The translations under genes were made by a program, and so were the position numbers. A DNA stretch of 57,715 nt from Alphaproteobacteria bacterium (GTDB lineage Bacteria > Pseudomonadota > Alphaproteobacteria > Micropepsales > Micropepsaceae), in contig PLJH01000109.1 of the NCBI GenBank assembly GCA_003139615.1, forward strand, positions 1-57,715, written 5' to 3'. Below the pieces are notes generated by a model. The model saw only the letters and a list, made by a program, of their open reading frames with translations. It was not told the origin of the DNA and did no database searches. Shown piece by piece: positions 16,857 to 25,231 of this stretch; position 1 is the stretch's first letter, and the number at the start of each line of letters is the position of its first letter.

Positions 16857-17354
16857 ATGGGAAAGAACAAGATGAGAATTGCACCCAGCATTATACTAGC
16901 CGCCTTCGCGATAATGATGGCTGTGCCTGCCTCGGCGCAGGTTTTCATCTCCAGTATTACTGCCGCGGTTCCCGATCCGAACGGCAAGGTGCCGGCGTTC
17001 AACGCGGTTCCCGGAGCAGGTATTGAAACATGGAGCAATGGCGTGGCGCAGGCGGTGCTCACCGGCGGTCAGAGCTACAATTACTGTGCCTCTGCGGCCG
17101 CCGCGACCGCCAGCGGCAGAGCTTCGCTTTCGTTCAAGATCGACCGCGGCACTGAGGTGATCCAATCGGCCACGATCGTGAAACCGAAGGACTTTAGAGT
17201 CGGCAGCAACGGAGTCTGGTATTTTTGCTCGGGCTATCTGTCGCTCCCCGACAGTCCGGGTGCCGCAAAGCTCACCGCCATCATGGTTTACACGCCAACC
17301 GGCACGACGGAATCGCAAAAGGTGGAACTGAGCGTACCGGTGCTGCTGCAGTAG
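16857..17354 (+). CDS. secreted hypothetical protein
   Basis: A 165-residue protein with a clear Sec signal peptide (SIILAAFAIMMAVPASA, cleavage expected before QVFIS). The mature part is a small beta-rich domain with two cysteines in YNYCASAA and WYFCSGYL that may pair. I do not recognise a family. The gene follows the DsbA-like gene by 34 bases on the same strand, so the two may share a transcript, but the DsbA-like protein is cytoplasmic and an enzyme-substrate link is not implied. Confidence 0.7.
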   Translation: MGKNKMRIAPSIILAAFAIMMAVPASAQVFISSITAAVPDPNGKVPAFNAVPGAGIETWSNGVAQAVLTGGQSYNYCASAAAATASGRASLSFKIDRGTEVIQSATIVKPKDFRVGSNGVWYFCSGYLSLPDSPGAAKLTAIMVYTPTGTTESQKVELSVPVLLQ

Positions 17355-17385
17355 CGCTCGCGAAACGGAAGACGGAAACCGGGAG

Positions 17386-18756
17386 TCAAGCCGCGTCGGC
17401 GACGACGCGGTTGCGGCCGTCGCGTTTGGCGCGGTAGAGGGCCTGGTCGGCACGGTGGAGAAGCTTGTCCGCGGTGTCGTCGGCATTTTCGGATGCCGCG
17501 ATGCCGATGCTGATCGTGATGTTGAGTTTGTGGGGCGCGCGGCTGATCGTGAACGGGTTCGTTTCGACGCTGGAGCGCAGGCGCTCCGCGACCGCATAGG
17601 CAAACTGGATATCCGTGTCGGGCATCACGACGACGAACTCTTCCCCGCCGTAACGGCAGGCGAGATCGATGCCGCGCACATTCGCGCCGATGCGGCCTGC
17701 GAATTCGCGCAGCACCTCGTCGCCGATGTCGTGGCCGTGGAGATCGTTGACCGATTTGAAATGATCGATATCGAAGATCAGGAACGCAAGCGGCTTGCCG
17801 GATTTCTGCGCGCCTGAGATCAGCGTATCGAGATGCCGGCTCATATAGCGGCGATTGTGCAGGCCCGTGAGCTGATCGGTGATCGCCATCTCCAGGCTCA
17901 GCTGCACATTGTGGCGCAGGCGGTCCGCATAGCGCTTCTTGCGCAATTGCGTGCGCACGCGCGCAATCAGCTCGTTCTTGTCGACAGGGCGGGTCAGATA
18001 ATCGTTCACGCCCATTTCGAGCGCCTGGGTCAGCTTGCGGCGATCGCCGTCGCTCACCAGCACGAGAATGGGAACGTTGCGGCCTTCGGGCAGCGAGCGC
18101 AGCTGCGAGCACAGCCGCAGCCCATCGAACCCGCGCAGGCCCAGGCTCACCACGATCAAGTCGAAATCGCCACCGCGCACGCGCACGAGCGCTTCCTCGA
18201 AGGAATCGACCGCGAAAATCTCGTTGGCCGGCTGGAGTGCCGCGGAAAACCATGCGACCGATTCCGGACGGTCTTCGATGATCAGGATACGACCCGGGGG
18301 CGCGGTTTCGGCGAGCGTCGATGCAGGATCGACGAGGCCCATATTCTGGCCCGTCGTTTCGCGCATCCGCAATTCGTCGGTCATCATCTTGAGCCGCACG
18401 AGACTGCGTACGCGGGCGAACAGCGCGGAATCATCGACAGGCTTGGTCAGGAAATCGTCGGCGCCCGCTTCAAGGCCGGCCACGCGATCGGCCGACTGGT
18501 CGAGCGCGGTCACCATCACGACGGGCACATGCGCGGTCTTGGGATTGTGCTTGATGCGACGGCAGACTTCGAAGCCGTCCATGCCCGGCATCATCACGTC
18601 GAGCAGCACGATGTCGGGATCGCACTCTTCGATCTTGCCAAGCGCTTCCATGCCGTTGAATGCGGTGACGACCTCGAAATACTCGGCCGTCAGCTTCGCT
18701 TCGAGCAGCTTGACGTTGGACAGGATGTCATCGACGACGAGAACCCGCGCGGTCAT
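17386..18756 (-). CDS. pleD: PleD, response regulator diguanylate cyclase
   Basis: Makes c-di-GMP from two GTP to drive the swarmer-to-stalked type transition and polar development. It has three domains: REC1 (1-118, phosphoacceptor Asp53), an adaptor REC2 (about 155-270, where the Asp position is Ser204, as expected for a non-phosphorylated adaptor) and GGDEF (290-450) with the active GGEEF motif at 370-374. The inhibitory I-site RxxD is RGID at 361-364. The 456 residues fit Caulobacter PleD. It is encoded five bases after divK on the same strand, the conserved alphaproteobacterial divK-pleD order. Confidence 0.96.
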   Translation of the reverse strand: MTARVLVVDDILSNVKLLEAKLTAEYFEVVTAFNGMEALGKIEECDPDIVLLDVMMPGMDGFEVCRRIKHNPKTAHVPVVMVTALDQSADRVAGLEAGADDFLTKPVDDSALFARVRSLVRLKMMTDELRMRETTGQNMGLVDPASTLAETAPPGRILIIEDRPESVAWFSAALQPANEIFAVDSFEEALVRVRGGDFDLIVVSLGLRGFDGLRLCSQLRSLPEGRNVPILVLVSDGDRRKLTQALEMGVNDYLTRPVDKNELIARVRTQLRKKRYADRLRHNVQLSLEMAITDQLTGLHNRRYMSRHLDTLISGAQKSGKPLAFLIFDIDHFKSVNDLHGHDIGDEVLREFAGRIGANVRGIDLACRYGGEEFVVVMPDTDIQFAYAVAERLRSSVETNPFTISRAPHKLNITISIGIAASENADDTADKLLHRADQALYRAKRDGRNRVVADAA

Positions 18757-18761
18757 GGCTG

Positions 18762-19136
18762 CTAGCCGATGAAACGGCGCACGGTATCGAGAAAGCTCGT
18801 CACGGAAATGGGCTTCGAGATATAGGCTTCGCAGCCACCCTGGCGAATCACTTCCTCGTCGCCCTTCATGGCGAAGGCCGTAACCGCGACGACGGGAATC
18901 CCTTTCAGCGAATCATCTTCCTTGAGCCATTTGGTGACTTCGAGGCCGGAGACTTCCGGCAGCTGGATATCCATGAGAATCAGGTCCGGGCGGTGTTCGC
19001 GCGCGATATCGAGCGCTTCCATGCCGTCCTTGGTTTGCAGGATATTGTAGCCGTGTGCGTCGAGAAGGTCGTGGAAGAGCTTCATGTTGAGCTCGTTATC
19101 CTCCACGATCAGGACTGTTTTCGCCTTAACGTCCAT
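18762..19136 (-). CDS. divK: DivK, single-domain response regulator
   Basis: Cell-cycle response regulator that relays phosphate state between DivJ/PleC and DivL-CckA, controlling CtrA. It is one receiver domain of 124 residues: [20 protein letters not shown] with the acidic pair, Asp56 in [13 protein letters not shown], Thr in [13 protein letters not shown] and Lys in YISKPISV. I use the ATG at 19136; an in-frame GTG at 19151 would add five residues. It heads the divK-pleD operon, and a CtrA-like half-conserved site lies about 105 bases upstream. Confidence 0.96.
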   Translation of the reverse strand: MDVKAKTVLIVEDNELNMKLFHDLLDAHGYNILQTKDGMEALDIAREHRPDLILMDIQLPEVSGLEVTKWLKEDDSLKGIPVVAVTAFAMKGDEEVIRQGGCEAYISKPISVTSFLDTVRRFIG

Positions 19137-19238
19137 TGTGTTGGTCTCCACGGCCCGGCCATACCCAATCTCGCGCAGCCTGCCGGCAGCAAAACGCTGA
19201 AGGCGGCCTTTGCGTTGGGTAGTATTAGGCGCGATGTC

Positions 19239-19253
19239 TTAACGCTCCCTTGA
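19239..19253 (-). promoter_or_regulatory. possible CtrA-type box upstream of divK
   Basis: TTAACGCTCCCTTGA matches TTAA-N7-TTAA except for one base (TTGA), with exact seven-base spacing. It lies about 105 bases upstream of the divK start. CtrA control of divK is established in Caulobacter; here it is an inference from one imperfect site. The rest of the 19137-19391 gap shows no gene. Confidence 0.4.
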
Positions 19254-19391
19254 CGATATGGGTGAGGGACCCCCTTTCTTGCAGGGCCGATCGCCTTGAA
19301 AATGAAGGGAAAACGGCGCGGAACGGGGAACTCGTCCCGATTCGGGCCGGCCATTTGAGCCGGCGACTAAAACGGAGGAAAAGACGTCACA

Positions 19392-19673
19392 ATGCGCGGG
19401 TCATTTACACAGGAAGCAGCCGAGACGTTGGCCCTCAAGGCGCTTGCGTGGCTGGCGGCTATGCCGGACGACATCGACCGGTTCCTGAATGTCACCGGCG
19501 TCAAAGCGGGCGAATTGCGCGCGCGCGCCGACGAGCCGGAGTTTCTCGCGGGCGTCATGGATTTCCTGCTGGCCGACGACAAGCGTTTGACCGGCTTCTG
19601 CGACGCGGAGGGGCTCGATCCCAAGGATATTCATCTCGCGCGTCGCGCGCTGCCGGGTGCGCATGACGCGTGA
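19392..19673 (+). CDS. DUF3572 family protein
   Basis: Small helical protein (93 residues) of the alphaproteobacterial DUF3572 family. The family pattern is visible: QEAAETLALKALAWLAAMPD, DIDRFLNVTGV, then FLAGVMDFLLADDKRLTGFC. There is no signal or membrane segment and the function is unknown. Its stop overlaps the start of the following HAD-like gene by 11 bases, and the pair plus the ROK kinase and dinB form a tightly spaced plus-strand run. Confidence 0.85.
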   Translation: MRGSFTQEAAETLALKALAWLAAMPDDIDRFLNVTGVKAGELRARADEPEFLAGVMDFLLADDKRLTGFCDAEGLDPKDIHLARRALPGAHDA

Positions 19674-20322
19674 GCCCGAATATTACGCGGATGCCGCGAC
19701 CGTTCCGCTCGATCCCTCGCGGCCGCTTTTGATTGTCGATGCCGACGAGGTGCTCTTGCGGTTCGCGGAAGGGTTCGACCGCTTCCTGCAGGCGCGTGGG
19801 CTCTATCTCGATCTCGTGAGCTATCGGTTGCACGGCAATGTGAAACGGCGCGAGGACCAGACGCCGGTGCTCGATATCGAAGTAACGGGCCTGCTCGACG
19901 AATTCCGCAGCGACCTCGATTCGCTCGAAGCCGTGGACGATGCCGTGGACGTGATCGGCGCGTTGCGGGCGGAGCTCGATGCCGTCGTGTTGTCGAACGT
20001 CAATCAGGCGCAAGCGCTTCCGAGATTGCGCAATTTCGCGGCGCTCGGATTCCATATGCCGCTGGTGATCAATGGCGGCCCCAAAGGACCGGCGGTGAAG
20101 ACATTGGCGCGGCGCGGCGGCAAGCCCGCATTTTTCGTCGACGACATTCCGCAGCACCTAGCGTCCGTCGCAGAAGCCGCACCGGAAGTGTTCCGCATCC
20201 ACCTGATCGGCGACGAACGGCTGAAGGCGTTGCTTCCGCTCTCACCCCATGCCCATCTTCGCGCCGACAATTGGCGCGAGGCGGATGTCTTCATCCGCGA
20301 GAAACTCGCGAACAGGGACTAA
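19663..20322 (+). CDS. HAD-superfamily-like hydrolase
   Basis: A 219-residue cytoplasmic protein with HAD-type features: the first motif LLIVDADEVLL (DxD-like), motif II VVLSNVNQA, motif III Lys in GPKGPAVKTLARR, and motif IV FFVDDIPQHLASV with paired Asp. The substrate is unknown. The catalytic DxD is Asp-Ala-Asp followed by Glu, which fits a phosphatase. The start is ATG at 19663 (GTG at 19657 is possible), inside the end of the DUF3572 gene. Only two bases separate its stop from the ROK kinase start, so the two are probably co-translated. Confidence 0.75.
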   Translation: MTREPEYYADAATVPLDPSRPLLIVDADEVLLRFAEGFDRFLQARGLYLDLVSYRLHGNVKRREDQTPVLDIEVTGLLDEFRSDLDSLEAVDDAVDVIGALRAELDAVVLSNVNQAQALPRLRNFAALGFHMPLVINGGPKGPAVKTLARRGGKPAFFVDDIPQHLASVAEAAPEVFRIHLIGDERLKALLPLSPHAHLRADNWREADVFIREKLANRD

Positions 20323-20324
20323 TC

Positions 20325-21248
20325 ATGCGGATCGGCATCGACCTCGGCGGCACCAAAATCGAGATCGTGGCGTTGGGCGACAACGGCGCAGTCATACTGC
20401 GCGAGCGCGCACCCACGCCGAAGACGGGCTACGACGATACGATCCGCGCCATGCGCGATCTCGTTGTTGCGGCGCGGACGCGGCTGCCCGGAAACGCGAG
20501 CGTGGGCGTGGCAATCCCGGGAACGATCAGCGCGCGCACCGGCCTCGTGAAGAACGCGAACTCGACCAACCTGATCGGCCATCCGCTCGACAAAGACCTG
20601 GCAGCCGCCATCGGGCAGCCGGTGCGCGTGGCTAACGATGCGAATTGTTTTGCGCTCTCCGAAGCTGCCGATGGTGCTGCCGCGGGCGCCGAGATCGTGT
20701 TCGGCATTATCGCGGGCACGGGCGTAGGCGGCGGCGTGTGTGTCGGCGGTCGTGTGCTGACGGGCGCCCATGCCATTGCGGGCGAATGGGGCCACAATCC
20801 CCTGCCCTCGCCGAGGCCCGACGAACTTCCAGGGCCTGTCTGCTATTGCGGCAAGATCGGCTGCATCGAAAGCTGGTGCTGTGGGCCTGCGCTGATGGCG
20901 CAGTTCGAGCGGCGCACCGGGCGCAAACTCTCGGGTACCGAGATCGCCGAAGCGGCGGCTGCAGGCGACGCGGACGCAGGCGCGACGATGGAACTGTTTT
21001 TCGATCGCTTCGCGCGCGCGATTGCGACACTCGTCAACATTCTAGATCCCGATGCGATCGTGTTCGGTGGCGGACTTTCCAAGATCGAAGCGCTCTACAC
21101 GGAATTGCCGGCGCGCGTGGAGCACTATGCCTTCACGCCCGAAAGCCCCACGCGCATTGTCCGAAACATGCATGGGGACTCGAGCGGCGTACGGGGCGCG
21201 GCGTGGCTGTGGCGCGAAGACGAGACCGCCCTTAGCCTCGGCGGATGA
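20325..21248 (+). CDS. ROK family sugar kinase (fructokinase-like)
   Basis: Cytoplasmic ATP-dependent hexose kinase of the ROK family, 307 residues. It has IGIDLGGTKIEIVAL at the N-terminus, catalytic Asp in ANDANCFALSEA, GTGVGGGV, and the ROK zinc module GAHAIAGEWGHN with CYCGKIGCIESW. The GEWGHN/CxCGxxGCxE zinc site is standard for the fructokinase/glucokinase branch; the actual sugar cannot be read off. The start is the ATG at 20325. It overlaps dinB by four bases (ATGA). Confidence 0.9.
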   Translation: MRIGIDLGGTKIEIVALGDNGAVILRERAPTPKTGYDDTIRAMRDLVVAARTRLPGNASVGVAIPGTISARTGLVKNANSTNLIGHPLDKDLAAAIGQPVRVANDANCFALSEAADGAAAGAEIVFGIIAGTGVGGGVCVGGRVLTGAHAIAGEWGHNPLPSPRPDELPGPVCYCGKIGCIESWCCGPALMAQFERRTGRKLSGTEIAEAAAAGDADAGATMELFFDRFARAIATLVNILDPDAIVFGGGLSKIEALYTELPARVEHYAFTPESPTRIVRNMHGDSSGVRGAAWLWREDETALSLGG

Positions 21249-22516
21249 GCGCCTTCTGCCGTGACTGCCTTGCCGATGTCGCCGCAGGTGCGACACGTTG
21301 CAAGGCTTGCGGAAGCCGCAGGATCGCAGCACACGTCGAACTCGACGCACTGAGCATCGCCCATATCGATTGCGACGCCTTTTATGCCTCCATCGAAAAG
21401 CGCGACAATCCCGATCTGCTCGATAAACCCGTGATCATCGGCGGCGGCACGCGCGGCGTGGTCTCGACGGCCTGCTATGTCGCGCGAACGTTCGGCGTCA
21501 AATCCGCCATGCCGATGTTCCAGGCGCGGAAGCTGTGCCCGGATGCGGTGATCGTCCGACCCAACATGAAAAAATATGCGGAAGCGGCCCGCGCTGTGCG
21601 CGCGCTCATGCGCGAGTTGACGCCGCTTGTCGAACCGCTGTCGCTCGACGAAGCCTATCTCGATCTCTCCGGCACCGAGCGCCTGCACGGCCTCACGCCC
21701 GCGAAGACCATGGCGAAACTTGCCAAGCGGATCGAAAACGACATCGGCATCACGGCCTCGATCGGGCTCAGCCACAACAAATTCCTCGCCAAGCTCGCCT
21801 CCGAACTGGACAAGCCGCGCGGCTTCGCCGTCATCGGCAAGGCGGAAGCGAAGGCGTTTCTGCGCGACAAGCCCGTCGGCTTCATCCGCGGCGCGGGCAA
21901 GGCGCTGCAGGCGCGGCTCGCGAAGGACGGGATCACCCGCATCGGGCAACTACAGGATATGGACATCCGGAAACTTGCCCAGAAATACGGCAACACGGGT
22001 CTTTGGCTTCATCGCCTCGCGCAGGCTGAAGATGCCCGCAACGTCGATCCCTCCGGCGAAATGAAAACGATATCCTCCGAGACGACTTTCGACCGCGACA
22101 TCGCGCGGCTTTCCGATCTCGAGAGCATCCTGTGGAACCAGGCCGAGCGCGTTTCGACCCGCGCCAAGGCCTACGATCTCGGCGGACGCACCATTGTGCT
22201 CAAGCTCAAAACGGCAAATTTCAAAATCCGCACGCGCAGCGTGTCGCTGGAGTCGCCTACGCAACTCGCCGACCGCATTTTCCGCACCGCGCGCGCCTCG
22301 CTCGCGCATGAGGCCGATGGAACGTCCTATCGCTTGCTGGGCGTGGGTCTGAACAATCTGTGCGCGGCATCGGAATGCGATCCCGCCGATCTCGTCGACA
22401 AAGGCGCCGACAAGCGCGCCGCAACCGAACGTGCGATCGACAAGGTGCGCGCCAAATTCGGCGAGGAAGCGGTCAACAAAGGCCGCAGCTTCGAACGACC
22501 TTCGCGGCGGCGCTGA
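21245..22516 (+). CDS. dinB: DNA polymerase IV (DinB) with N-terminal zinc ribbon
   Basis: Y-family translesion polymerase of 423 residues. The palm motif IDCDAFYASIEKRDNPDL near residue 40, YVARTFGVKSAMP, and SLDEAYLDLSGTERL with the catalytic acids are all intact. An IGLSHNKFLAKLAS region and a little-finger domain follow. An N-terminal extension of about 30 residues carries two Cys pairs (CRDC, CKAC), probably a zinc ribbon seen in many alphaproteobacterial DinBs. It lacks an obvious C-terminal clamp peptide match. It is the last gene of the DUF3572-HAD-ROK-dinB run. Confidence 0.95.
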   Translation: MSAFCRDCLADVAAGATRCKACGSRRIAAHVELDALSIAHIDCDAFYASIEKRDNPDLLDKPVIIGGGTRGVVSTACYVARTFGVKSAMPMFQARKLCPDAVIVRPNMKKYAEAARAVRALMRELTPLVEPLSLDEAYLDLSGTERLHGLTPAKTMAKLAKRIENDIGITASIGLSHNKFLAKLASELDKPRGFAVIGKAEAKAFLRDKPVGFIRGAGKALQARLAKDGITRIGQLQDMDIRKLAQKYGNTGLWLHRLAQAEDARNVDPSGEMKTISSETTFDRDIARLSDLESILWNQAERVSTRAKAYDLGGRTIVLKLKTANFKIRTRSVSLESPTQLADRIFRTARASLAHEADGTSYRLLGVGLNNLCAASECDPADLVDKGADKRAATERAIDKVRAKFGEEAVNKGRSFERPSRRR

Positions 22517-22525
22517 TCGCCGCTA

Positions 22526-22554
22526 TTGACGACGCCGCGTATCCTCGCGTAGAG
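22526..22554 (+). promoter_or_regulatory. candidate promoter for the leader ORF
   Basis: TTGACG at 22526-22531 and GTAGAG at 22549-22554 are 17 bases apart, ten bases after the dinB stop. A start seven bases after the -10 would fall at about 22561, directly at the ATG of the leader ORF, giving a near-leaderless mRNA. The -10 is a weak match. Confidence 0.4.
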
Positions 22555-22561
22555 AGCTCCC

Positions 22562-22636
22562 ATGAACCGCGCAACCTTCAGCTTGAGCCGACGCCGCCGC
22601 ATCTTCGATGGGGCGGAAGGATTGCGCGTGCGCTGA
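22562..22636 (+). CDS. Arg-rich leader peptide, putative attenuator
   Basis: A 24-codon frame, MNRATFSLSRRRRIFDGAEG plus LRVR and a TGA, with four consecutive Arg codons (CGA CGC CGC CGC). It sits between dinB and a GNAT gene, with a promoter-like element just ahead and a factor-independent terminator 26 bases behind. Hairpin options are visible: CCGCC/GGCGG around 22594-22616, CGTGC/GCACG at 22626-22646, and the terminator. The CCGCCG of the Arg codons can also pair with CGGCGG in the 3' arm of the terminator, a layout typical of amino-acid attenuators. The function is inferred, not known. Confidence 0.45.
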   Translation: MNRATFSLSRRRRIFDGAEGLRVR

Positions 22637-22662
22637 AGCCAGCACGAAATGCGCAAATGACC

Positions 22663-22693
22663 GGCCCCGTCGAGAAATCGGCGGGGTTTTTGT
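22663..22693 (+). terminator. factor-independent terminator
   Basis: GCCCCG, a 12-base loop region with internal pairing, CGGGGT and then a run of T (TTTTTGTTT). It lies between the leader ORF and the GNAT gene start at 22709, so it must be read through for the GNAT gene to be expressed from upstream. It could alternatively be the terminator of the dinB run. Confidence 0.75.
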
Positions 22694-22708
22694 TTGTGGA
22701 GAATGACG

Positions 22709-23452
22709 ATGGAAAGTTTGGATGCCGTTCGGGAGACCGAGGAACACCTGATGAATGCGTGGCCCAGCCTGCGCACGCTCGCCTGCAACGGCTGGGTGTT
22801 CCGACAGGCCGGCGGCTACACCAAACGCGCCAACTCCGCGAATGCGCTGGACGTCCGCGGGCCTTTCGAGCCCACGCTTGTAAGCGCGCGCAAATTCTAT
22901 GAATCTTTCGAGTGTCCCACGATCTTTCGGCTGACCCCGCTTGCAGGGCCGGAGCCCGATCGCATTCTGGCGAGTCTTGGCTTCGAAGTCGTCGACGAGA
23001 CGCTGGTGATGAAATCGGTGATTTCGGACGGCGCGGAACCGGACGCTGGGTTTTCGATCAGCACGTCCTGCACGCAAGACTGGGAAGCGGGCTACGCGGC
23101 CGCGCATGGGCAGGATTCCGCGCAACGACTGGGGCATCGCGCAATCCTCAAATCCATTGCGCCCTTGCAAACGGCTTTTGCGACGATCCACGACGAAGGC
23201 CGGCCCGTCGCGTTCGGTCTCGGCGTGATCGAGCGCGGCCGTCTCGGATTGTTCGATATCGTCACCTCGCCATCCGTCAGACGCCGCGGATCGGCGCGGC
23301 GTCTGGTGGGAGGATTGCTCCACTGGGGACTCTTGCAAGGAGCAGAAACCGCATGGCTCAGCGTGATCCACGCCAACACAAATGCCATTGCGCTCTATCG
23401 CCGGTTCGGATTCTGCGAGAGCTATCGCTACCACTACCGCGTGGCTCCGTGA
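22709..23452 (+). CDS. GNAT family N-acetyltransferase
   Basis: Acetyl-CoA-dependent N-acyltransferase of 247 residues. The C-terminal GNAT core has LGLFDIVTSPSVRRRGSARR (strand beta-4 and the R/Q-x-x-G-x-G/A loop), LLHWGLLQGAETAWLSV and NAIALYRRFGFCESYRYHYR. The N-terminal half (NGWVFRQAGGYTKRANSANA) is the second, degenerate GNAT-like lobe found in this subfamily. I chose the ATG at 22709, eight bases behind GGAG. The substrate is unknown. Its transcript is preceded by the Arg-rich leader and terminator. Confidence 0.85.
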   Translation: MESLDAVRETEEHLMNAWPSLRTLACNGWVFRQAGGYTKRANSANALDVRGPFEPTLVSARKFYESFECPTIFRLTPLAGPEPDRILASLGFEVVDETLVMKSVISDGAEPDAGFSISTSCTQDWEAGYAAAHGQDSAQRLGHRAILKSIAPLQTAFATIHDEGRPVAFGLGVIERGRLGLFDIVTSPSVRRRGSARRLVGGLLHWGLLQGAETAWLSVIHANTNAIALYRRFGFCESYRYHYRVAP

Positions 23453-23469
23453 CAGCGAAGCGCGCCACC

Positions 23470-24417
23470 TCACTGCTCGACATTTCGAGCCCGATCCTCT
23501 TGCTCGTTTGGGGCGCGTGGAATCAGGAAATCCTCCAATCGCGGCGCGACGTGCCAGCCGAGATCGGGGCGGCCGAACCGGCGTTCGACGAACGCGATAT
23601 CGGGTCCATAGATCTCTTGCAACTCGAGAATCTCCTCGTGGTGCACGCGGGGGAACCCGGTTTCACCGAGGCCATTCCTGTGCAGAGTCTCGCGCGTTTC
23701 GGGATCGTCGGCGTCGACCGTCAGCGTGTTGTCCGATATCGCCAGTTTGAGGCCCCCGTGAATCATCCTTTCGGCCCCTTCCACGTCGACCAGCGGAATA
23801 TCCAGAAAGTCGGTCACCCTCTCGAGCGTCGAGACGGGATCGACGAGAACGTCGTCCGTAAACAGCACGAGCATTTTGTCCGTGCCGAAAACCCGCTCCC
23901 ACGGCCAATAATGTCGTTCGTAAAACCCCATTTCGACGACCCCGTAACGAAAGTCGAAATCAAGGAGGCGTTTCTGAAGATCGAGAATGCGATCCCGGGC
24001 CGCGATGCGCCCCTGCTTGAAATGGTGCATGAACGCGGAAACGGCCCGATGCACGGGGTGGCGCAGCAACAAGATCAACCTGACGTCTGCTCCCAGAGCA
24101 TCGCGGACTGCAAGGGCAGTATGCAGTTGCAGTTGCCGCGGCCCCGACCCGAAAAAATTCCTGCTGCGATCGCGCGCCCAGAAATATCCCGGCGTTGCCT
24201 CGCCGACATAGCGCGCGCTTCCGGCTTCGAGAAAATTCTCGGCATAAACCTCCAAGTCGCGACGCGCGTCCTGCTTGCCGAAGAACGACAATTCCTTTGT
24301 CTTGGAAAGAAAGATATCGGGATGACGGCGCAACCGCTCATACAGCCACGTCGTGCCGCACTTTTGTGCTCCGATCACAAGCAGATTCGGCAATCGAAGG
24401 GTATTGCGCGGGCTCAT
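23470..24417 (-). CDS. sulfotransferase
   Basis: PAPS-dependent sulfotransferase of 315 residues. The 5'-phosphosulfate loop is LLVIGAQKCGTTWLYERLRR near residues 12-31, and the 3'-phosphate segment is LILLLRHPVHRAVSAF with the conserved Arg and Ser. A catalytic-type acid/His region and a C-terminal YGPDIAFVERRFGRPD complete the heparan-type bacterial fold. The acceptor is unknown; secreted glycans or lipids are usual in this family. The gene is convergent with the GNAT gene and 22 bases from eipB. It is cytoplasmic, without a signal peptide. Confidence 0.88.
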   Translation of the reverse strand: MSPRNTLRLPNLLVIGAQKCGTTWLYERLRRHPDIFLSKTKELSFFGKQDARRDLEVYAENFLEAGSARYVGEATPGYFWARDRSRNFFGSGPRQLQLHTALAVRDALGADVRLILLLRHPVHRAVSAFMHHFKQGRIAARDRILDLQKRLLDFDFRYGVVEMGFYERHYWPWERVFGTDKMLVLFTDDVLVDPVSTLERVTDFLDIPLVDVEGAERMIHGGLKLAISDNTLTVDADDPETRETLHRNGLGETGFPRVHHEEILELQEIYGPDIAFVERRFGRPDLGWHVAPRLEDFLIPRAPNEQEDRARNVEQ

Positions 24418-24439
24418 GTCTCGGATGGCAAACGTTTTC

Positions 24440-25231
24440 TCAGCATGTCGCGGGGAGCGGCTCGACCTGCGCCAATGTCGCTTTTAAGGTATAATTCGAA
24501 TAGATCAGCGACATGGAGCCGATGACGCCGTTGGCGTAGAGGCGCGAGGCGATTTGGTAGTCCGGGGTCTCGCTCTGCGCATCTTTCGGAAAGTAGCTCA
24601 CGAGAACCGGCCATACCGGAACGTTCTTCACAAGGCCAGTCTTGTCGACAGGGTGTTCGAATTGAGCATCCGGAACCTTGCGTCCGATCAACACGGTCGA
24701 AAGGTACAATGCAGATTTGTCGCCGCCCTGGAACACGAAGGACTTGCCCGAGGTTTTTCCGGTTGACGCCGCCTGAATGATCTCGATCGCCTGACTTGTC
24801 GGAAACGCCGTGCCTCTGGGCAGCGGAAATTGCATCGTTTGCGGTTCGGCCAGTTCGACCGCGCCGCTGCCATCGGCATCTTCCTTCGCACGTCCGCGCT
24901 GGCGCTCGACGAGTTTGCCGTCCACGGAATTTGTGATGTCGAAGCGCATCTCGTGCCCCGCCTTGCTTTCCCATGCGGTGACGAGGAAATCCTCGCGGGC
25001 GACCTTGCCGTCCGCGTCAGTCATGTCGGCCAGCAGCCGTTGCGTGGTCGTCCAACCGTCGCAGACATCGCGGAATTCGATCACGACGCGGCCATGCGCT
25101 GCGATAACGCCGCCGGCGGTTGTATGCGCGAGCGACAATTCATAGATTGCGCGGTTGGGCACGAGCGCGACGGCCCCCGCAGACGCGCTCCCCGCGACTG
25201 TCAGCAACAGCAGCGCGACCGCGCGCCTCAT
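24440..25231 (-). CDS. eipB: EipB, cell-envelope integrity protein (DUF1849)
   Basis: Periplasmic protein of the DUF1849/EipB family, needed for envelope integrity in Brucella and other alphaproteobacteria; it forms an unclosed beta-spiral. It is 263 residues with a signal peptide (VALLLLTVAGSASAGAVALV). Cys57 (RDVCDGWTT) and the C-terminal Cys263 form the expected conserved disulfide. The family start VPNRAIYELSLAHT and CDGWTTTQRLLADMTDADG are clear. The start is the ATG at 25231, overlapping the aguB stop by four bases. So it is translationally coupled to two polyamine-biosynthesis genes. Confidence 0.9.
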   Translation of the reverse strand: MRRAVALLLLTVAGSASAGAVALVPNRAIYELSLAHTTAGGVIAAHGRVVIEFRDVCDGWTTTQRLLADMTDADGKVAREDFLVTAWESKAGHEMRFDITNSVDGKLVERQRGRAKEDADGSGAVELAEPQTMQFPLPRGTAFPTSQAIEIIQAASTGKTSGKSFVFQGGDKSALYLSTVLIGRKVPDAQFEHPVDKTGLVKNVPVWPVLVSYFPKDAQSETPDYQIASRLYANGVIGSMSLIYSNYTLKATLAQVEPLPATC

